Below are positions 32,458 through 41,629 of a stretch of DNA of 64,000 nucleotides, in pieces. The notes under the pieces are model-generated. The model ran no database searches. It was not told the origin of the DNA and worked only from the letters and a program-made list of their open reading frames with translations. How positions within the stretch are numbered: the stretch's first letter is position 1; the number at the start of each line of letters is the position of its first letter. The position numbers and the translations under genes were made by a program. Location of the stretch: contig NZ_JAUCMN010000009.1 in assembly GCF_030363035.1 (NCBI RefSeq), forward strand, positions 1-64,000. The letters run 5' to 3'. This DNA comes from Curtobacterium caseinilyticum. GTDB lineage: Bacteria > Actinomycetota > Actinomycetes > Actinomycetales > Microbacteriaceae.

Positions 32458-34959
32458 GGTGTCGTCGAGGTCGAGGTCCCGGTCGAGCGAGATCATCGGG
32501 ATCGACGCGGTGATCACCGAGCCGTCAGCGCGCAGCGTGCCCTGGATGTCGCTCGTCGTCGGAGCGTGCCCGGTGATCCGCGGCCCGTGGTGCGGCAGCG
32601 GCACGACGGTCGACGCACCGGCGGTGACGTCCCACTGCTGGTTGTGCACCCACGCCGTGAAGCCCTCGCCGGTCTCGACCGTGAAGGTCATCGACTCCTC
32701 CTCGAGGTCGACCCGGACGCGCGAGCCGTGGACCGTCAGCCGGTAGGTGAGCCGCTCCCAGTCCTTCGGCAGTCGCGGGTTGAAGGTCATCCGGCCGCCG
32801 TGGTCGCGCATGCCGCCGAAGCCGTTCACGAGCGCGCCCCAGATGCCGCCGGTCGACGCGATGTGCACGCCGTCCGAGGTGTTGCCGTGCAGGTCCGCCA
32901 GGTCGACGTACAACGCGGTCAGGAAGTACTGCGCCGCCAGGTCGTGGTAGCCGACCTCGGCCGCCATGATCGACTGCACGACCGCGGACAGCGTCGAGTC
33001 ACCGGTGGTGAGCGCGTCGTAGTAGTCGAAGTCCCGACGCTTCTCGGCCGCCGTGAACTCGTGACCCTGCAGGAACAGCGCGAGCACGACGTCCGCCTGC
33101 TTGAGCACCTGGAACCGGTAGATCACCAGCGGGTGGTAGTGCAGCAGCAGCGGGCGCTTCGAGTCGGGGGTGTTCTCGAGGTCCCAGAGCTCCTTGTCGA
33201 GGAACTGGGCGTCCTGCGGGTGGATGCCGCGGTGCGGGTCGAAGGGGATCTCCATCGACTCGGCCGCGTGCTCCCACTCGGTCACCTCGTCCTCGGCGAG
33301 CCCGGTGCGCCGGACCATGCGGCCGTACTCCTCCGGATCGTCGATCGCGAGCTGCCGCGTGGCGTTCACCGCGAACCACAGGTTCGCCCGCGCCATGACG
33401 TTCGTGTAGAGGTTGTCGTCGACGACCGTCGTGTACTCGTCGGGCCCGGTGACGCCGTCGATGTGGAACTTCCGGTCACCGTTCGACCGCCAGAACCCGA
33501 GGTCGGACCACAGTCGCGCGGTCTCGACCAGGATGTCGATCGCGCCGCGCTTGAGGAAGTCGGTGTCGCCCGAGGCACGGACGTACTGCATCAGCGCGTG
33601 GGCGATGTCCGCGTCGATGTGGTACTGCGCGGTGCCGGCGGCGTAGTAGGCGCTCGACTCCTCGCCGTTGATCGTCCGCCACGGGAACAGCGCCCCGCGC
33701 TGGTTCAGCTCACGCGCCCGCGAGCGGGCGGCGTCGAGCATGTTGTAGCGGAAGCGCAGCGCGTTCCGAGCGACGATCGGCGCCGTGTACGACAGGAACG
33801 GCAGGACGTAGATCTCCATGTCCCAGAAGTAGTGGCCGCCGTACCCGGACCCCGTGACGCCCTTCGCCGCGATGCCGTGCCCGTCGGTCCGGGCAGTGGC
33901 CTGCGCGAGCATGAACAGGTTCCACCGGACGGCCTGCTGGATCGCGGGCTGTCCGGGGATCTCGACGTCGCTCCGGGTCCAGTAGTCGTCCATCCACGCG
34001 CGCTGCTTCGCGAAGGTCTCCTCGACCGTCTCGGCGCGCGCACGGTCCAGCGTGCGCTCGCAGCGGTCGGCGAGCTCACGCGCCGGCACCCCGCGGGACG
34101 TGTGGTACACCATGTGCTTCACGAGCCGGATCGGCACACCCCGCCGAGCCTGCACCCGGTACACGTGCTTCGCGAGGTCGTCGTCGATCGACGAGGCCTC
34201 GTCCCAGTGGTTCTCGGTCTCCAGGTGGTGCTCGACGCCCACGCAGATCGTCATGCCCGAGCTCGACGCCTGGTAGCCGAGCAGGGAGCGGCCACCCGAG
34301 CTGCGCTTGAGCTTCGGCTCGAGCACGCGCTCGGTGAAGGCCTCGGCCTTGCGGGGGTCGAAGGCGTTCGCCGCGGCGCGCATGCCCGCGTGGTACTCGT
34401 CCTGCACGTCCTGCCGGTTGAGGATCTGGCTCGACAGCAGGATCGAGGCGTCCCCGTCGAGCACGGTGACCTCGTAGTCGATGACGGCGAGGTGCCGGTC
34501 GGTGAAGGACACCAGGCGGCGGGACCGGATGAGCACCCGCTTGCCGGAGGGCGTCGACCACTCGGTCTCGCGGTACAGGTAGCCGCCACGGAACTCGAGG
34601 CGCCGGGTGTGGCGGAGGATGTCCGCCTCGGCCAGCACGAGCGGTTCGTCGTCGACGTAGAGCCGGATCACCTTGGCGTCCGGCGCGTTGATGATCGTCT
34701 GCCCGGTCTTGGCGAAGCCGAAGGCGTCCTCGGCGTGCCGGATGGGCCAGGTCTCGTGGAACCCGTTGACGTACGTGCCGTACTGCACGCCGCCACGGCC
34801 CTCGTCGAGGTTGCCCCGAAGACCGAGGTAGCCGTTGCCGACGGCGAAGTTCGTCTCCGCCACGCCCTGTTCGTCCGGCGTGTACTCGGTCTCGACGAGT
34901 GCCCACTCGTCGACCGGGTAGCGCACGCGGTCGAGGGGGTCCGAGGTGATGGGGTTCAT
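32449..34959 (-). CDS. GH65 disaccharide phosphorylase (maltose/trehalose/kojibiose type)
   Basis: 836 residues, the full GH65 length. N-terminal beta domain begins ETNFAVGNGYLGLRGNLDEG; the (alpha/alpha)6 barrel holds FWDMEIYVLPF and GVTGPDEYTTVVDDNLYTN, whose Glu is the general acid; KQADVVLALFL and TSDGVHIASTGGIWGALVNG form the phosphate/substrate region. These enzymes split an alpha-glucosidic disaccharide with phosphate, inverting to beta-glucose 1-phosphate. The gene follows beta-phosphoglucomutase by 49 bp, and together they yield glucose 6-phosphate. Which disaccharide is used cannot be read. ATG 34959 has GGAG upstream. The stop is inside an octamer repeat. Confidence 0.9.
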   Translation of the reverse strand: MNPITSDPLDRVRYPVDEWALVETEYTPDEQGVAETNFAVGNGYLGLRGNLDEGRGGVQYGTYVNGFHETWPIRHAEDAFGFAKTGQTIINAPDAKVIRLYVDDEPLVLAEADILRHTRRLEFRGGYLYRETEWSTPSGKRVLIRSRRLVSFTDRHLAVIDYEVTVLDGDASILLSSQILNRQDVQDEYHAGMRAAANAFDPRKAEAFTERVLEPKLKRSSGGRSLLGYQASSSGMTICVGVEHHLETENHWDEASSIDDDLAKHVYRVQARRGVPIRLVKHMVYHTSRGVPARELADRCERTLDRARAETVEETFAKQRAWMDDYWTRSDVEIPGQPAIQQAVRWNLFMLAQATARTDGHGIAAKGVTGSGYGGHYFWDMEIYVLPFLSYTAPIVARNALRFRYNMLDAARSRARELNQRGALFPWRTINGEESSAYYAAGTAQYHIDADIAHALMQYVRASGDTDFLKRGAIDILVETARLWSDLGFWRSNGDRKFHIDGVTGPDEYTTVVDDNLYTNVMARANLWFAVNATRQLAIDDPEEYGRMVRRTGLAEDEVTEWEHAAESMEIPFDPHRGIHPQDAQFLDKELWDLENTPDSKRPLLLHYHPLVIYRFQVLKQADVVLALFLQGHEFTAAEKRRDFDYYDALTTGDSTLSAVVQSIMAAEVGYHDLAAQYFLTALYVDLADLHGNTSDGVHIASTGGIWGALVNGFGGMRDHGGRMTFNPRLPKDWERLTYRLTVHGSRVRVDLEEESMTFTVETGEGFTAWVHNQQWDVTAGASTVVPLPHHGPRITGHAPTTSDIQGTLRADGSVITASIPMISLDRDLDLDDTTA

Positions 34960-35008
34960 GCAGTCTGCTCCGTGGGAGGGAGTTCGAGGGGTGTTCGGGG
35001 AGGGTCGG

Positions 35009-35758
35009 TCAGCCGGGCAGCTGGTCCACGAGCTCGTCGAGGTCGCGCACGACGACGTCGGCACCGTGCTCGCGCAGGGCGTCCGCGCCGGCACCGCGGT
35101 CGACACCGACGACGAGGCCGAAGGCGCCGTTCCGCCCGGCCGCGACCCCGCTCGTGGCGTCCTCGACCACGACGCACTCCGCCGGGGCGAGTCCGAACCG
35201 CCCCGCGGCGTCGAGGTAGGTGTCGGGCGCCGGCTTGCCGGCCAGGCCGTCCTGGCGCGCGACGAGCCCGTCCACGACGACCGGGAAGCGGTCGAGGATG
35301 CCCGCCGTGCGGAGGACCTGGGTGGCGTTCGCCGAGCTCGACACGACCGCGACCTGCATGCCGGCCGCGATCGCCGCGGTGAGGAACCGGAGCGAGCCGG
35401 GGTAGGGCTGGACACCGTGCTCGGTCAGCTCGGCGGTGAACTCGGCGTTCTTCCGGTTGCCGAGCGCGCAGACGGTGTCATCGCCCGGGGCGTCGTCCGG
35501 CGTGCCCTGCGGCAGGTGGATGCCCCGTGCCTCGAGCAGGGAGCGGACACCGTCGTACCGGGGCCTGCCGTCGATGTGGTCGAAGTAGTCCTGCTCGGTG
35601 TACGGCGCGACTCCGTGCTCGGCCAGGAACGGCGTGAACAGCCGGCTCCACGCGCGCATGTGCACGTCGGCGGTCGGGGTGAGGACCCCGTCGAGGTCGA
35701 ACAGGAGCGCTCGCGTGTCGGCCAGTCGTGCTGGGGTGTGCCGGTCCGGCGTCGTCAT
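35009..35758 (-). CDS. pgmB: Beta-phosphoglucomutase
   Basis: 249 residues. HAD motif I ALLFDLDGVLTPTADVH with the two Asp, cap domain with YTEQDYFDHIDGRPRYDGVRSLL (the beta-PGM substrate segment), motif II VSSSANA, Lys in GLAGKPAPDTYLDAA, motif IV VVEDATSGVAAG. It turns beta-glucose 1-phosphate into glucose 6-phosphate, the product of the GH65 enzyme next door. ATG 35758 has AGAGGA at a usable distance. First gene of the two-gene operon. Well supported by both motif and context. Confidence 0.92.
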   Translation of the reverse strand: MTTPDRHTPARLADTRALLFDLDGVLTPTADVHMRAWSRLFTPFLAEHGVAPYTEQDYFDHIDGRPRYDGVRSLLEARGIHLPQGTPDDAPGDDTVCALGNRKNAEFTAELTEHGVQPYPGSLRFLTAAIAAGMQVAVVSSSANATQVLRTAGILDRFPVVVDGLVARQDGLAGKPAPDTYLDAAGRFGLAPAECVVVEDATSGVAAGRNGAFGLVVGVDRGAGADALREHGADVVVRDLDELVDQLPG

Positions 35759-35799
35759 CGGTGTTCCTCTGCTCGCGGTGGTCGGTTCGGCTCCGACCG

Positions 35800-35805
35800 A
35801 GTCTA
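35800..35805 (-). promoter_or_regulatory. Likely -10 of the pgmB-GH65 operon
   Basis: TAGACT on the minus strand lies about 41 bp before the pgmB ATG. A short dyad, GTCGG-N7-CCGAC, lies between -10 and start (about 35781-35797) and could be an operator. No good -35 is seen. Confidence 0.35.
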
Positions 35806-35943
35806 GGACCGCTCCAGCCCCCGCGTTCAGGCTCGACGGGACCTGTGGAGAACCGTTCACCGGGGCGTCGACCGCGCTCGGCGGACCTTCCGGGAGCGCC
35901 CGGACCGCTGCACGTCGACCCTGGACGCGACGAAAGGCACCGC

Positions 35944-37293
35944 ATGAGCACCCCCACGACGGCCCAGGACGGCTCCGGCTCCAAGCTCAAGCAGGCGATC
36001 ACCGGCCCGCTCCTGTTCCTGTTCATCCTCGGCGACGTGCTCGGCGCCGGGATCTACGCCCTGATGGGCACCCTGTCGAAGGACGTCGGCGGCGCGCTCT
36101 GGGCGCCACTGGTCCTCGCCCTGCTGCTGGCCCTGCTCACGGCGGGCTCGTACGCCGAACTCGTGACGAAGTACCCGAAGGCCGGCGGTGCCGCGGTCTT
36201 CGCCGAGCGCGCGTACAAGACGCCGATCGTGTCGTTCCTGGTCGGCTTCAGCATGCTGGCCGCCGGGGTCACGAGCGCCGCCGGGCTGTCCCTCGCCTTC
36301 GCCGGCGACTACCTCGGCACCTTCGTCGACCTGCCGCCGGTGCCGACCGCGATCGTGTTCCTCGCGCTGATCGCCTGCCTCAACGCCCGCGGCATCTCGG
36401 ACTCGCTGAAGAGCAACGTCGTCATGACGATCATCGAGGTGTCCGGTCTCGTCATCGTGATCGTCGTCGTCGCGGTGATGCTCGGCGGTGGAGGCGGCGA
36501 CGTCTCGCGCATCGGTGCGTTCCCGGCGGAGGCGAACCCGGCGCTCGCGACACTCAGCGCGGCGATCGTCGCGTACTACTCGTTCGTCGGGTTCGAGACC
36601 TCGGCCAACATCGCCGAAGAGGTCCGCGAACCCCGCCGCGTCTACCCCCGTGCGCTGTTCGGCGCCCTCGCCACCGCCGGCGTCGTCTACGTGCTCGTCG
36701 CGCTCGCCAGCTCGATCGCGCTGCCCGCGTCGGAGCTGGCCGACTCGAGCGGACCGCTCCTCGCCGTCGTGTCGGCCACCGGCGTCCCGATCCCCGACTG
36801 GGTGTTCAGCATCATCGCCCTGGTCGCCGTCGCGAACGGCGCCCTGCTCACCATGATCATGGCGAGCCGCGTGACGTACGGCATGGCCGAACAGCGGCTG
36901 CTGCCCGCCCTGCTCGCGAAGGTCCTGCCGAACCGGAAGACCCCGTGGGTCGCCATCGTCGCCACCACGGTCGTCGCGATGGCCCTGACGCTGGTCGGAG
37001 ACGTCGGCACGCTGGCCGAGACCGTGGTGCTCCTGCTGCTCTTCGTGTTCATCAGCACGAACGTCGCCGTGCTGGTGCTGCGGAAGGACCACGTCGAGCA
37101 CGACCACTTCCGCGTGTGGACGTGGGTGCCGGTGCTCGGGGTCGCGTCCTGCATCCTGCTGCTCACGCAGCAGAGCGGGCAGGTGTGGCTGTACGCGGCG
37201 CTGCTGCTGGCCGTCGGCGTGGTGCTCTACTTCATCGCCCGTGCGACGGGCCGCCGGACCGGTCGCGACCACGAGGCGGGCCGCATCCACTGA
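35944..37293 (+). CDS. APC-superfamily amino-acid permease
   Basis: 449 residues, about 12 helices. LFLFILGDVLGAGIYALMG is the glycine-rich first helix; TKYPKAGGAAVFAERA, YYSFVGFETSANIAEEVREP (mid-protein) and SRVTYGMAEQRLLP are typical APC loops. It takes up an amino acid or polyamine with protons. ATG 35944 has GAAAGG eight bases upstream. Divergent from pgmB and convergent with the hydrolase at 37371; nothing nearby fixes its substrate. Confidence 0.84.
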   Translation: MSTPTTAQDGSGSKLKQAITGPLLFLFILGDVLGAGIYALMGTLSKDVGGALWAPLVLALLLALLTAGSYAELVTKYPKAGGAAVFAERAYKTPIVSFLVGFSMLAAGVTSAAGLSLAFAGDYLGTFVDLPPVPTAIVFLALIACLNARGISDSLKSNVVMTIIEVSGLVIVIVVVAVMLGGGGGDVSRIGAFPAEANPALATLSAAIVAYYSFVGFETSANIAEEVREPRRVYPRALFGALATAGVVYVLVALASSIALPASELADSSGPLLAVVSATGVPIPDWVFSIIALVAVANGALLTMIMASRVTYGMAEQRLLPALLAKVLPNRKTPWVAIVATTVVAMALTLVGDVGTLAETVVLLLLFVFISTNVAVLVLRKDHVEHDHFRVWTWVPVLGVASCILLLTQQSGQVWLYAALLLAVGVVLYFIARATGRRTGRDHEAGRIH

Positions 37294-37311
37294 GCGGTCA
37301 CGGGACCACGT

Positions 37312-37359
37312 GACGGACGGGAGGCGCGGTGCCAGCTGGCACCGCGCCTCCCGTCCGTC
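37312..37359. terminator. Perfect 48-bp palindrome between convergent genes
   Basis: Every base from 37312 to 37335 pairs with 37336 to 37359, with GCCAGCTGGC at the centre. It lies between the APC permease and the 37371 hydrolase and would act as a bidirectional terminator or cruciform. Each arm contains GGACGGGAGGC, a one-base variant of the iterated word. Confidence 0.65.
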
Positions 37360-37370
37360 GGGTCGTCGCG

Positions 37371-38093
37371 TCAGCGCAGGGTGCGCACCCAGTCCTCGAT
37401 CGTGGCGCTGATCTGCGCCCGTGCGTCCTCGCGCGGGATCGTCGCGGTGCGGTCCCCCGGCTGGTCGCCGTAGGCGCCGAAGGCGGCGTGGTTCGCGCCC
37501 TCGATCTCGACCATCCGCGCCGTGGAGGGGAGCTCATCGCGGGCGGTGGCAACCTTGTCGGGCGTCGAGAGCCCGTCCCGGGAGCCGGAGACGCTGAGCA
37601 CCTGGACGTACGAGCGGGCGATGTCGTTCGCGCAGTAGCTGCCGAGCAGCAGCAGACCGTCCGCGTCCTGCGCGAGCTGGCACGCACGGACGCCACCGAG
37701 TGAGTGGCCGCCGACGGCCCAGGTGCGGACCTCGGGAGCGTGCGCCTCGAAGGTCGTGAGCGGACGGGTGTCGAAGAACGCGAGGTTCAGCGTCGGCTTC
37801 GTGATCACGACCGTGGTGCCCGCGGCCACGACCTGCCGGAAGGTCGCCATGTAGGCGTACGGGTCCACCTTCGCACCGGGGATGAACACGATCCCCACGC
37901 CGCCGGCCTCGCCCGTCGGGGTCATCACGACGCTGTCGCCGGCGTCTCGCACCGCCACGCGGTCGTCGCGCCAGACCTGCAGCGCGGCGCTGCGGGTGCC
38001 CTCCATGACGATGTTCGCGTAGACGAGGAACACCACGGCCAGCAGCACCACCACGGTGACGGTCCACGCGGTCCAGCGCAGGGCTCGGTTCAC
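37371..38093 (-). CDS. Membrane-anchored alpha/beta-hydrolase
   Basis: 240 residues. One N-terminal membrane helix (about residues 10-28) then an outer-facing alpha/beta-hydrolase: GVGIVFIPGAKVDPYAY, nucleophile in AVGGHSLGGVRA, SVSGSRDGLSTP with the acid, and EGANHAAFG with the His. This is the PF12695-type group of small hydrolases. GTG 38093 overlaps the preceding stop by four bases (GTGA), so it is translated with the GNAT-methyltransferase gene. Substrate unknown. Confidence 0.82.
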   Translation of the reverse strand: MNRALRWTAWTVTVVVLLAVVFLVYANIVMEGTRSAALQVWRDDRVAVRDAGDSVVMTPTGEAGGVGIVFIPGAKVDPYAYMATFRQVVAAGTTVVITKPTLNLAFFDTRPLTTFEAHAPEVRTWAVGGHSLGGVRACQLAQDADGLLLLGSYCANDIARSYVQVLSVSGSRDGLSTPDKVATARDELPSTARMVEIEGANHAAFGAYGDQPGDRTATIPREDARAQISATIEDWVRTLR

Positions 38094-39175
38094 AGCTCGT
38101 CCTCCTCCGGACGTCGGGCAGTCACGGTGATCCAGCGCTCCTCGGCGCCGGAGCGGGTGGTGTCGCGGACCACGACGTCGGCCCAGCCGGCCACGCCGGC
38201 CGCGGCGGCGAGGGCGTCCTCGGTCCAGTAGGTGAACCAGCGGGGGTCGTCGAGCTTCCGGTCGCTCCACCCGTCGCCATCGCCGTGCTTCACGGTCGCG
38301 GCCAGCACCCCGCCGGGTCGGACGGCGTGACGGGCACGGGCGAGGACGGTGCCCATCACCGCTCGGTCCACGTGCAGCAGGACAGCGTTCGCGAACACGG
38401 CGTCGTAGGGGCCGCCCCAGTCGACCTGCCGGACGTCGAGCACGCGGGCGTCGTGGCCGGCGGCCCGCAGACGATCGACGAACGCCGTGGTGCCGTCGGT
38501 GCGGTCGACGCGGAGACCCGCTGCCTCGAGCGCGTCGGCGTCCCGCCCCGGACCCGAGCCCAGTTCGAGGACGTGCGCGCCGGCCGGCACGAGGGCGAGC
38601 AGGTCGTCGACGAGCCCGGCGCGGTGGTCGTCGGTGCGTTCGGCGTACCGGTCGACACCGCGTTCGTAGGCGAGGAGCGTGCGCTCGGCCGTGAGGTCAC
38701 GGCGCATCACGGTCTCGTGCCGGCCGTCGGCGAGCCGGTCCCCGGGGATGTCCGTCGTCGTGAATCCGGCACGCTCGTAGGTCCGGCGGGCTCGGTGGTT
38801 GTCGGGCATCACCGAGAGCTCGAGCCGGTGTGCGCCGCCCGTCGCGACCGTCCTGGCCACCGCATCGACGAGTTGCGCGGCCAGGCCGTGTCCGCGGGCC
38901 TCGGGCGCCACCCACATCGAGACGAGCTCGGCACGGGCGGGGTCGTCGGCATCGGGCACGCCGGATGCCATGCCGACGACCCTGCCGCCGTCGACGGCGA
39001 GCAGGTCGACCGCTCCGGGCAGCGAGAGCCGGGCGCGCCAGCGGTGCTCCGGGGCGTCCCGCCAGTCGGCGAGCGTCGAGCCGAACGCCTCCGGCGCGTC
39101 GGCGAGCGCGGCGAGGCGGACCGGGCGCCACGTGGCCCAGTCGTCCGCGATCACCCGGCGCAGCTCGATGGTCAC
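38090..39175 (-). CDS. GNAT acetyltransferase - SAM methyltransferase fusion
   Basis: 361 residues in one frame. Residues 1-165 are a GNAT domain: LVSMWVAPEARGHGLAAQLVD binds acetyl-CoA and VMPDNHRARRTYERAGF follows. Residues 170-361 are a class I methyltransferase with VLELGSGPGRDADALEAAG as motif I and AVFANAVLLHVDRA. I see no stop or frameshift between them. The pairing suggests two modifications of one small substrate or detoxification of related ones. GTG 39175 lies six bases after TACGGT, so it appears leaderless. The stop overlaps the hydrolase start. Confidence 0.85.
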   Translation of the reverse strand: MTIELRRVIADDWATWRPVRLAALADAPEAFGSTLADWRDAPEHRWRARLSLPGAVDLLAVDGGRVVGMASGVPDADDPARAELVSMWVAPEARGHGLAAQLVDAVARTVATGGAHRLELSVMPDNHRARRTYERAGFTTTDIPGDRLADGRHETVMRRDLTAERTLLAYERGVDRYAERTDDHRAGLVDDLLALVPAGAHVLELGSGPGRDADALEAAGLRVDRTDGTTAFVDRLRAAGHDARVLDVRQVDWGGPYDAVFANAVLLHVDRAVMGTVLARARHAVRPGGVLAATVKHGDGDGWSDRKLDDPRWFTYWTEDALAAAAGVAGWADVVVRDTTRSGAEERWITVTARRPEEDEL

Positions 39176-39181
39176 GGGACG

Positions 39182-39187
39182 ACCGTA
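39182..39187 (-). promoter_or_regulatory. -10 element, leaderless GNAT-methyltransferase gene
   Basis: TACGGT on the minus strand is followed by CGTCCC and the GTG at 39175. Confidence 0.5.
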
Positions 39188-39265
39188 CCGCCCGCCCGTG
39201 TCCGTGCTCCTCCCCTCGCCCGCGCCTCGCCCGTGCCTCGCCCGTGCCCTCGCCTCGCCGCGCCC

Positions 39266-39344
<79 letters not shown>

Positions 39345-39435
39345 TCGACGGGCCCCGGGGGCGAGCGCGGGGGCCCGGGGGCGGGCGCGCGGCCGTGCGT
39401 GGCGCGGGGTGCGGGGCGGGGTCTGCGGGCGGCGA

Positions 39436-41574
39436 TCAGGACGTCGGGGTGAGGTCGTACATCGTCACGCCGTCGACCGTCGTGGCCTCGTAGTGGTCGG
39501 CCACCCACTCCGCGATCTGCTCGGCCGCGTCACTGCCGCTGCTGCTGCTCGTCGCGCCCGAGCTGCCACCGACGAACCAGTGCACCCTGCCGGCGGCGAC
39601 GAGCTCCTGGAACTCCGCGAGGGTCGGCGCGGGGTCGGTGCCGTTGTACCCGCCGATCGCCATCACCGGGTCGCCGGTCGCGAGCTGGTACGTCGCGGCG
39701 CTGTTCGAGCCGACGGTCGCCGCGGCCCAGGTGTAGTCGGCGGCGTCCTCGGAGAGGGCGGACACGACCTCGTCCGAGACCTCGGTGGAGCCGCCGAGCA
39801 GGTTCGTGCCCCCACCACCACCGGGTCGGGCTGCTCCGCCGTCGCCGGTCACGCTCCCGGCACCCTGGCCCTGGCCGGTCTGGCTCTGTTGCCCGCCCGG
39901 CGCCGTGCCCCCGGTCCCGCCGAAGCCCTGCCCGCCGCCGCCCTGGCCGCCGGGAGCGTTCTGGCCACCGGGAGCGTTCTGGCCGCCGGGGCCGCCCTGG
40001 CCGCCGGGGCCGCCCTGGCCGCCGGGGCCACCACCACGTCCAGCGCCGAACCCGGTCGACGAGACGCTCGGACCGGCCGACGGCAGCGCACCGGTGTGTC
40101 CGACCGTGGTGGTCTGCACCGAGAACGCCGTCGGCCCGAGCAGCGCCGCCACGAGCACCGCGACGACCGCGGCACCGGCGTGCACCCGACCCCGCGGGGG
40201 CAGCAGCACGAGCACGACTGCGACCACGGACGCGACGAGCACGACCCACCGGATCCACGGCTGCCACGACGACGCCTGTGCGAGCAGGACGAACGACCAC
40301 GTCCCGGAGACCGCCACGACACCGGCAGTGACGATGCGCCACGCGAGCACCGTCCGTCGCTGCCACAGCAGTCCCGCGCCGATGCCGACGAGCCCGGCGA
40401 CGTACGGTGCGAGCGCCACCGTGTAGTACGGGTGGAAGATCCCGCCCATGAAGCTGAAGACCAGGCCCGTCACGAGCAGCGAGCCGCCGAGCACGAGCAC
40501 CGTCGCGAGCCGCGGGTCCGTGCGCCGCCGGAGTCCGACGGCCACGAGTGCGACGACGAGCAGCACGAGCGCGGTCGGGAGCAGCCAGGTGACCTGCGTG
40601 CCGAACTCGGAGCCGAACAGCCGGGTGAGGCCGGTCGAGCCCCACGACCCAGCCCCGGTCGTCCCGCCCGGCACCACGCTCCCCGTCTCGTCGCCCGTGA
40701 CCCGGCCGAGGCCGTTGTAGCCGAAGGTGAGCTCGAGGAAGCTGTTCGTCTGCGACCCGCCGATGTACGGTCTCGCCGATGCCGGCACGAGCTCGACGAT
40801 CGCGACCCACCACCCGGCGGACACCACCACGGCGAGCGCCGCGACGAGCAGGTGCCCGATCCGCCGGAGCACCGGGCGGGGCGACGCGACGAGGTACACG
40901 CCCACCAGGGGCGGCAGCACGAGGAACGCCTGCAGCTGCTTCGTCAGGAACCCGAGTCCGACGAGCACCCCCGCCCAGACGACCCACCGCACGCGCCCGG
41001 ACTCGACGCCGCGCAGGGTCAGGGCGATCGCGCCGACGGTGAGCAGCACGAGGAGCGCATCCGGGTTGTCGTAGCGGAACATGAGCGTGGCGACCGGAGT
41101 GGTGGCGAGGACCGCCCCCGCCGTGAGGGCGGCGCCGGCCGAGAAGCGCCGCCGGACGATCCGGTACAGGACCGCCACCGACGCGACGCCCATCAGCGCC
41201 TGCGGCACGAGGATCGACCACGAGTTCAGCCCGAACAGCCGGACGGAGATGCCGATCACCCAGAGGAAGGCCGGCGGCTTGTCGACCGTGATCGCGTTCG
41301 CGGCGTCGGACGAGCCGTAGAAGAACGCCTCCCAGCTCTGGCTCCCCGCCTGCACGGCCGCGGAGTAGAACGCGTTCGCCCAACCGTTCACACCGAGGTT
41401 CACGACGTACAGCACACCGGTGACCAGCAGCAGCGCGAGGAAGGCCGGGCGCTCCCACCGTGCGGCGTCGGCGCGACCAAGGACCAGTCCCGCCAGGCGC
41501 GCTCGGAGGGCACTCGGTCGCGGGGTCGGTGGCGGCAGGAGGCGCGGGCGCTCGGCGGGGATCGTGTCGGTCAT
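39436..41574 (-). CDS. GT39-type membrane glycosyltransferase (YkcA/B-like) with Gly-Gln repeats
   Basis: 712 residues. About 11-12 membrane helices over the first 470 residues; VDKPPAFLWVIGISVRLFG and the early extracytoplasmic loop match the ArnT/PMT-like group that transfers sugars from polyprenyl phosphates outside the membrane. Residues 490-590 are a low-complexity (GGPGGQ)n and NAPGGQ segment, then an extracytoplasmic domain (QLATGDPVMAIGGYNGTDP, VHWFVGG) typical of actinobacterial members. Likely adds a sugar to a cell-wall polymer or lipid. ATG 41574. The substrate is not known and the repeat length may vary between strains. Confidence 0.82.
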   Translation of the reverse strand: MTDTIPAERPRLLPPPTPRPSALRARLAGLVLGRADAARWERPAFLALLLVTGVLYVVNLGVNGWANAFYSAAVQAGSQSWEAFFYGSSDAANAITVDKPPAFLWVIGISVRLFGLNSWSILVPQALMGVASVAVLYRIVRRRFSAGAALTAGAVLATTPVATLMFRYDNPDALLVLLTVGAIALTLRGVESGRVRWVVWAGVLVGLGFLTKQLQAFLVLPPLVGVYLVASPRPVLRRIGHLLVAALAVVVSAGWWVAIVELVPASARPYIGGSQTNSFLELTFGYNGLGRVTGDETGSVVPGGTTGAGSWGSTGLTRLFGSEFGTQVTWLLPTALVLLVVALVAVGLRRRTDPRLATVLVLGGSLLVTGLVFSFMGGIFHPYYTVALAPYVAGLVGIGAGLLWQRRTVLAWRIVTAGVVAVSGTWSFVLLAQASSWQPWIRWVVLVASVVAVVLVLLPPRGRVHAGAAVVAVLVAALLGPTAFSVQTTTVGHTGALPSAGPSVSSTGFGAGRGGGPGGQGGPGGQGGPGGQNAPGGQNAPGGQGGGGQGFGGTGGTAPGGQQSQTGQGQGAGSVTGDGGAARPGGGGGTNLLGGSTEVSDEVVSALSEDAADYTWAAATVGSNSAATYQLATGDPVMAIGGYNGTDPAPTLAEFQELVAAGRVHWFVGGSSGATSSSSGSDAAEQIAEWVADHYEATTVDGVTMYDLTPTS
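39941..40032 (-). repeat. 18-bp tandem repeats encoding (GGPGGQ)n
   Basis: Near-identical 18-bp units encode GGPGGQ three times and NAPGGQ twice in the GT39-type protein. The repeat keeps the frame and lies in a loop outside the membrane. Confidence 0.6.
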
Positions 41575-41629
41575 GCCCAGAGCGTGCGACCTCCACGTGC
41601 GCGGATCGTCGGCGCCGCCTTGGACCTGC

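Noticed and set aside
31591..35382. 1263-codon plus-strand frame opposite the SDR and GH65 genes
   Set aside because: No motifs; shadow of the GH65 gene.
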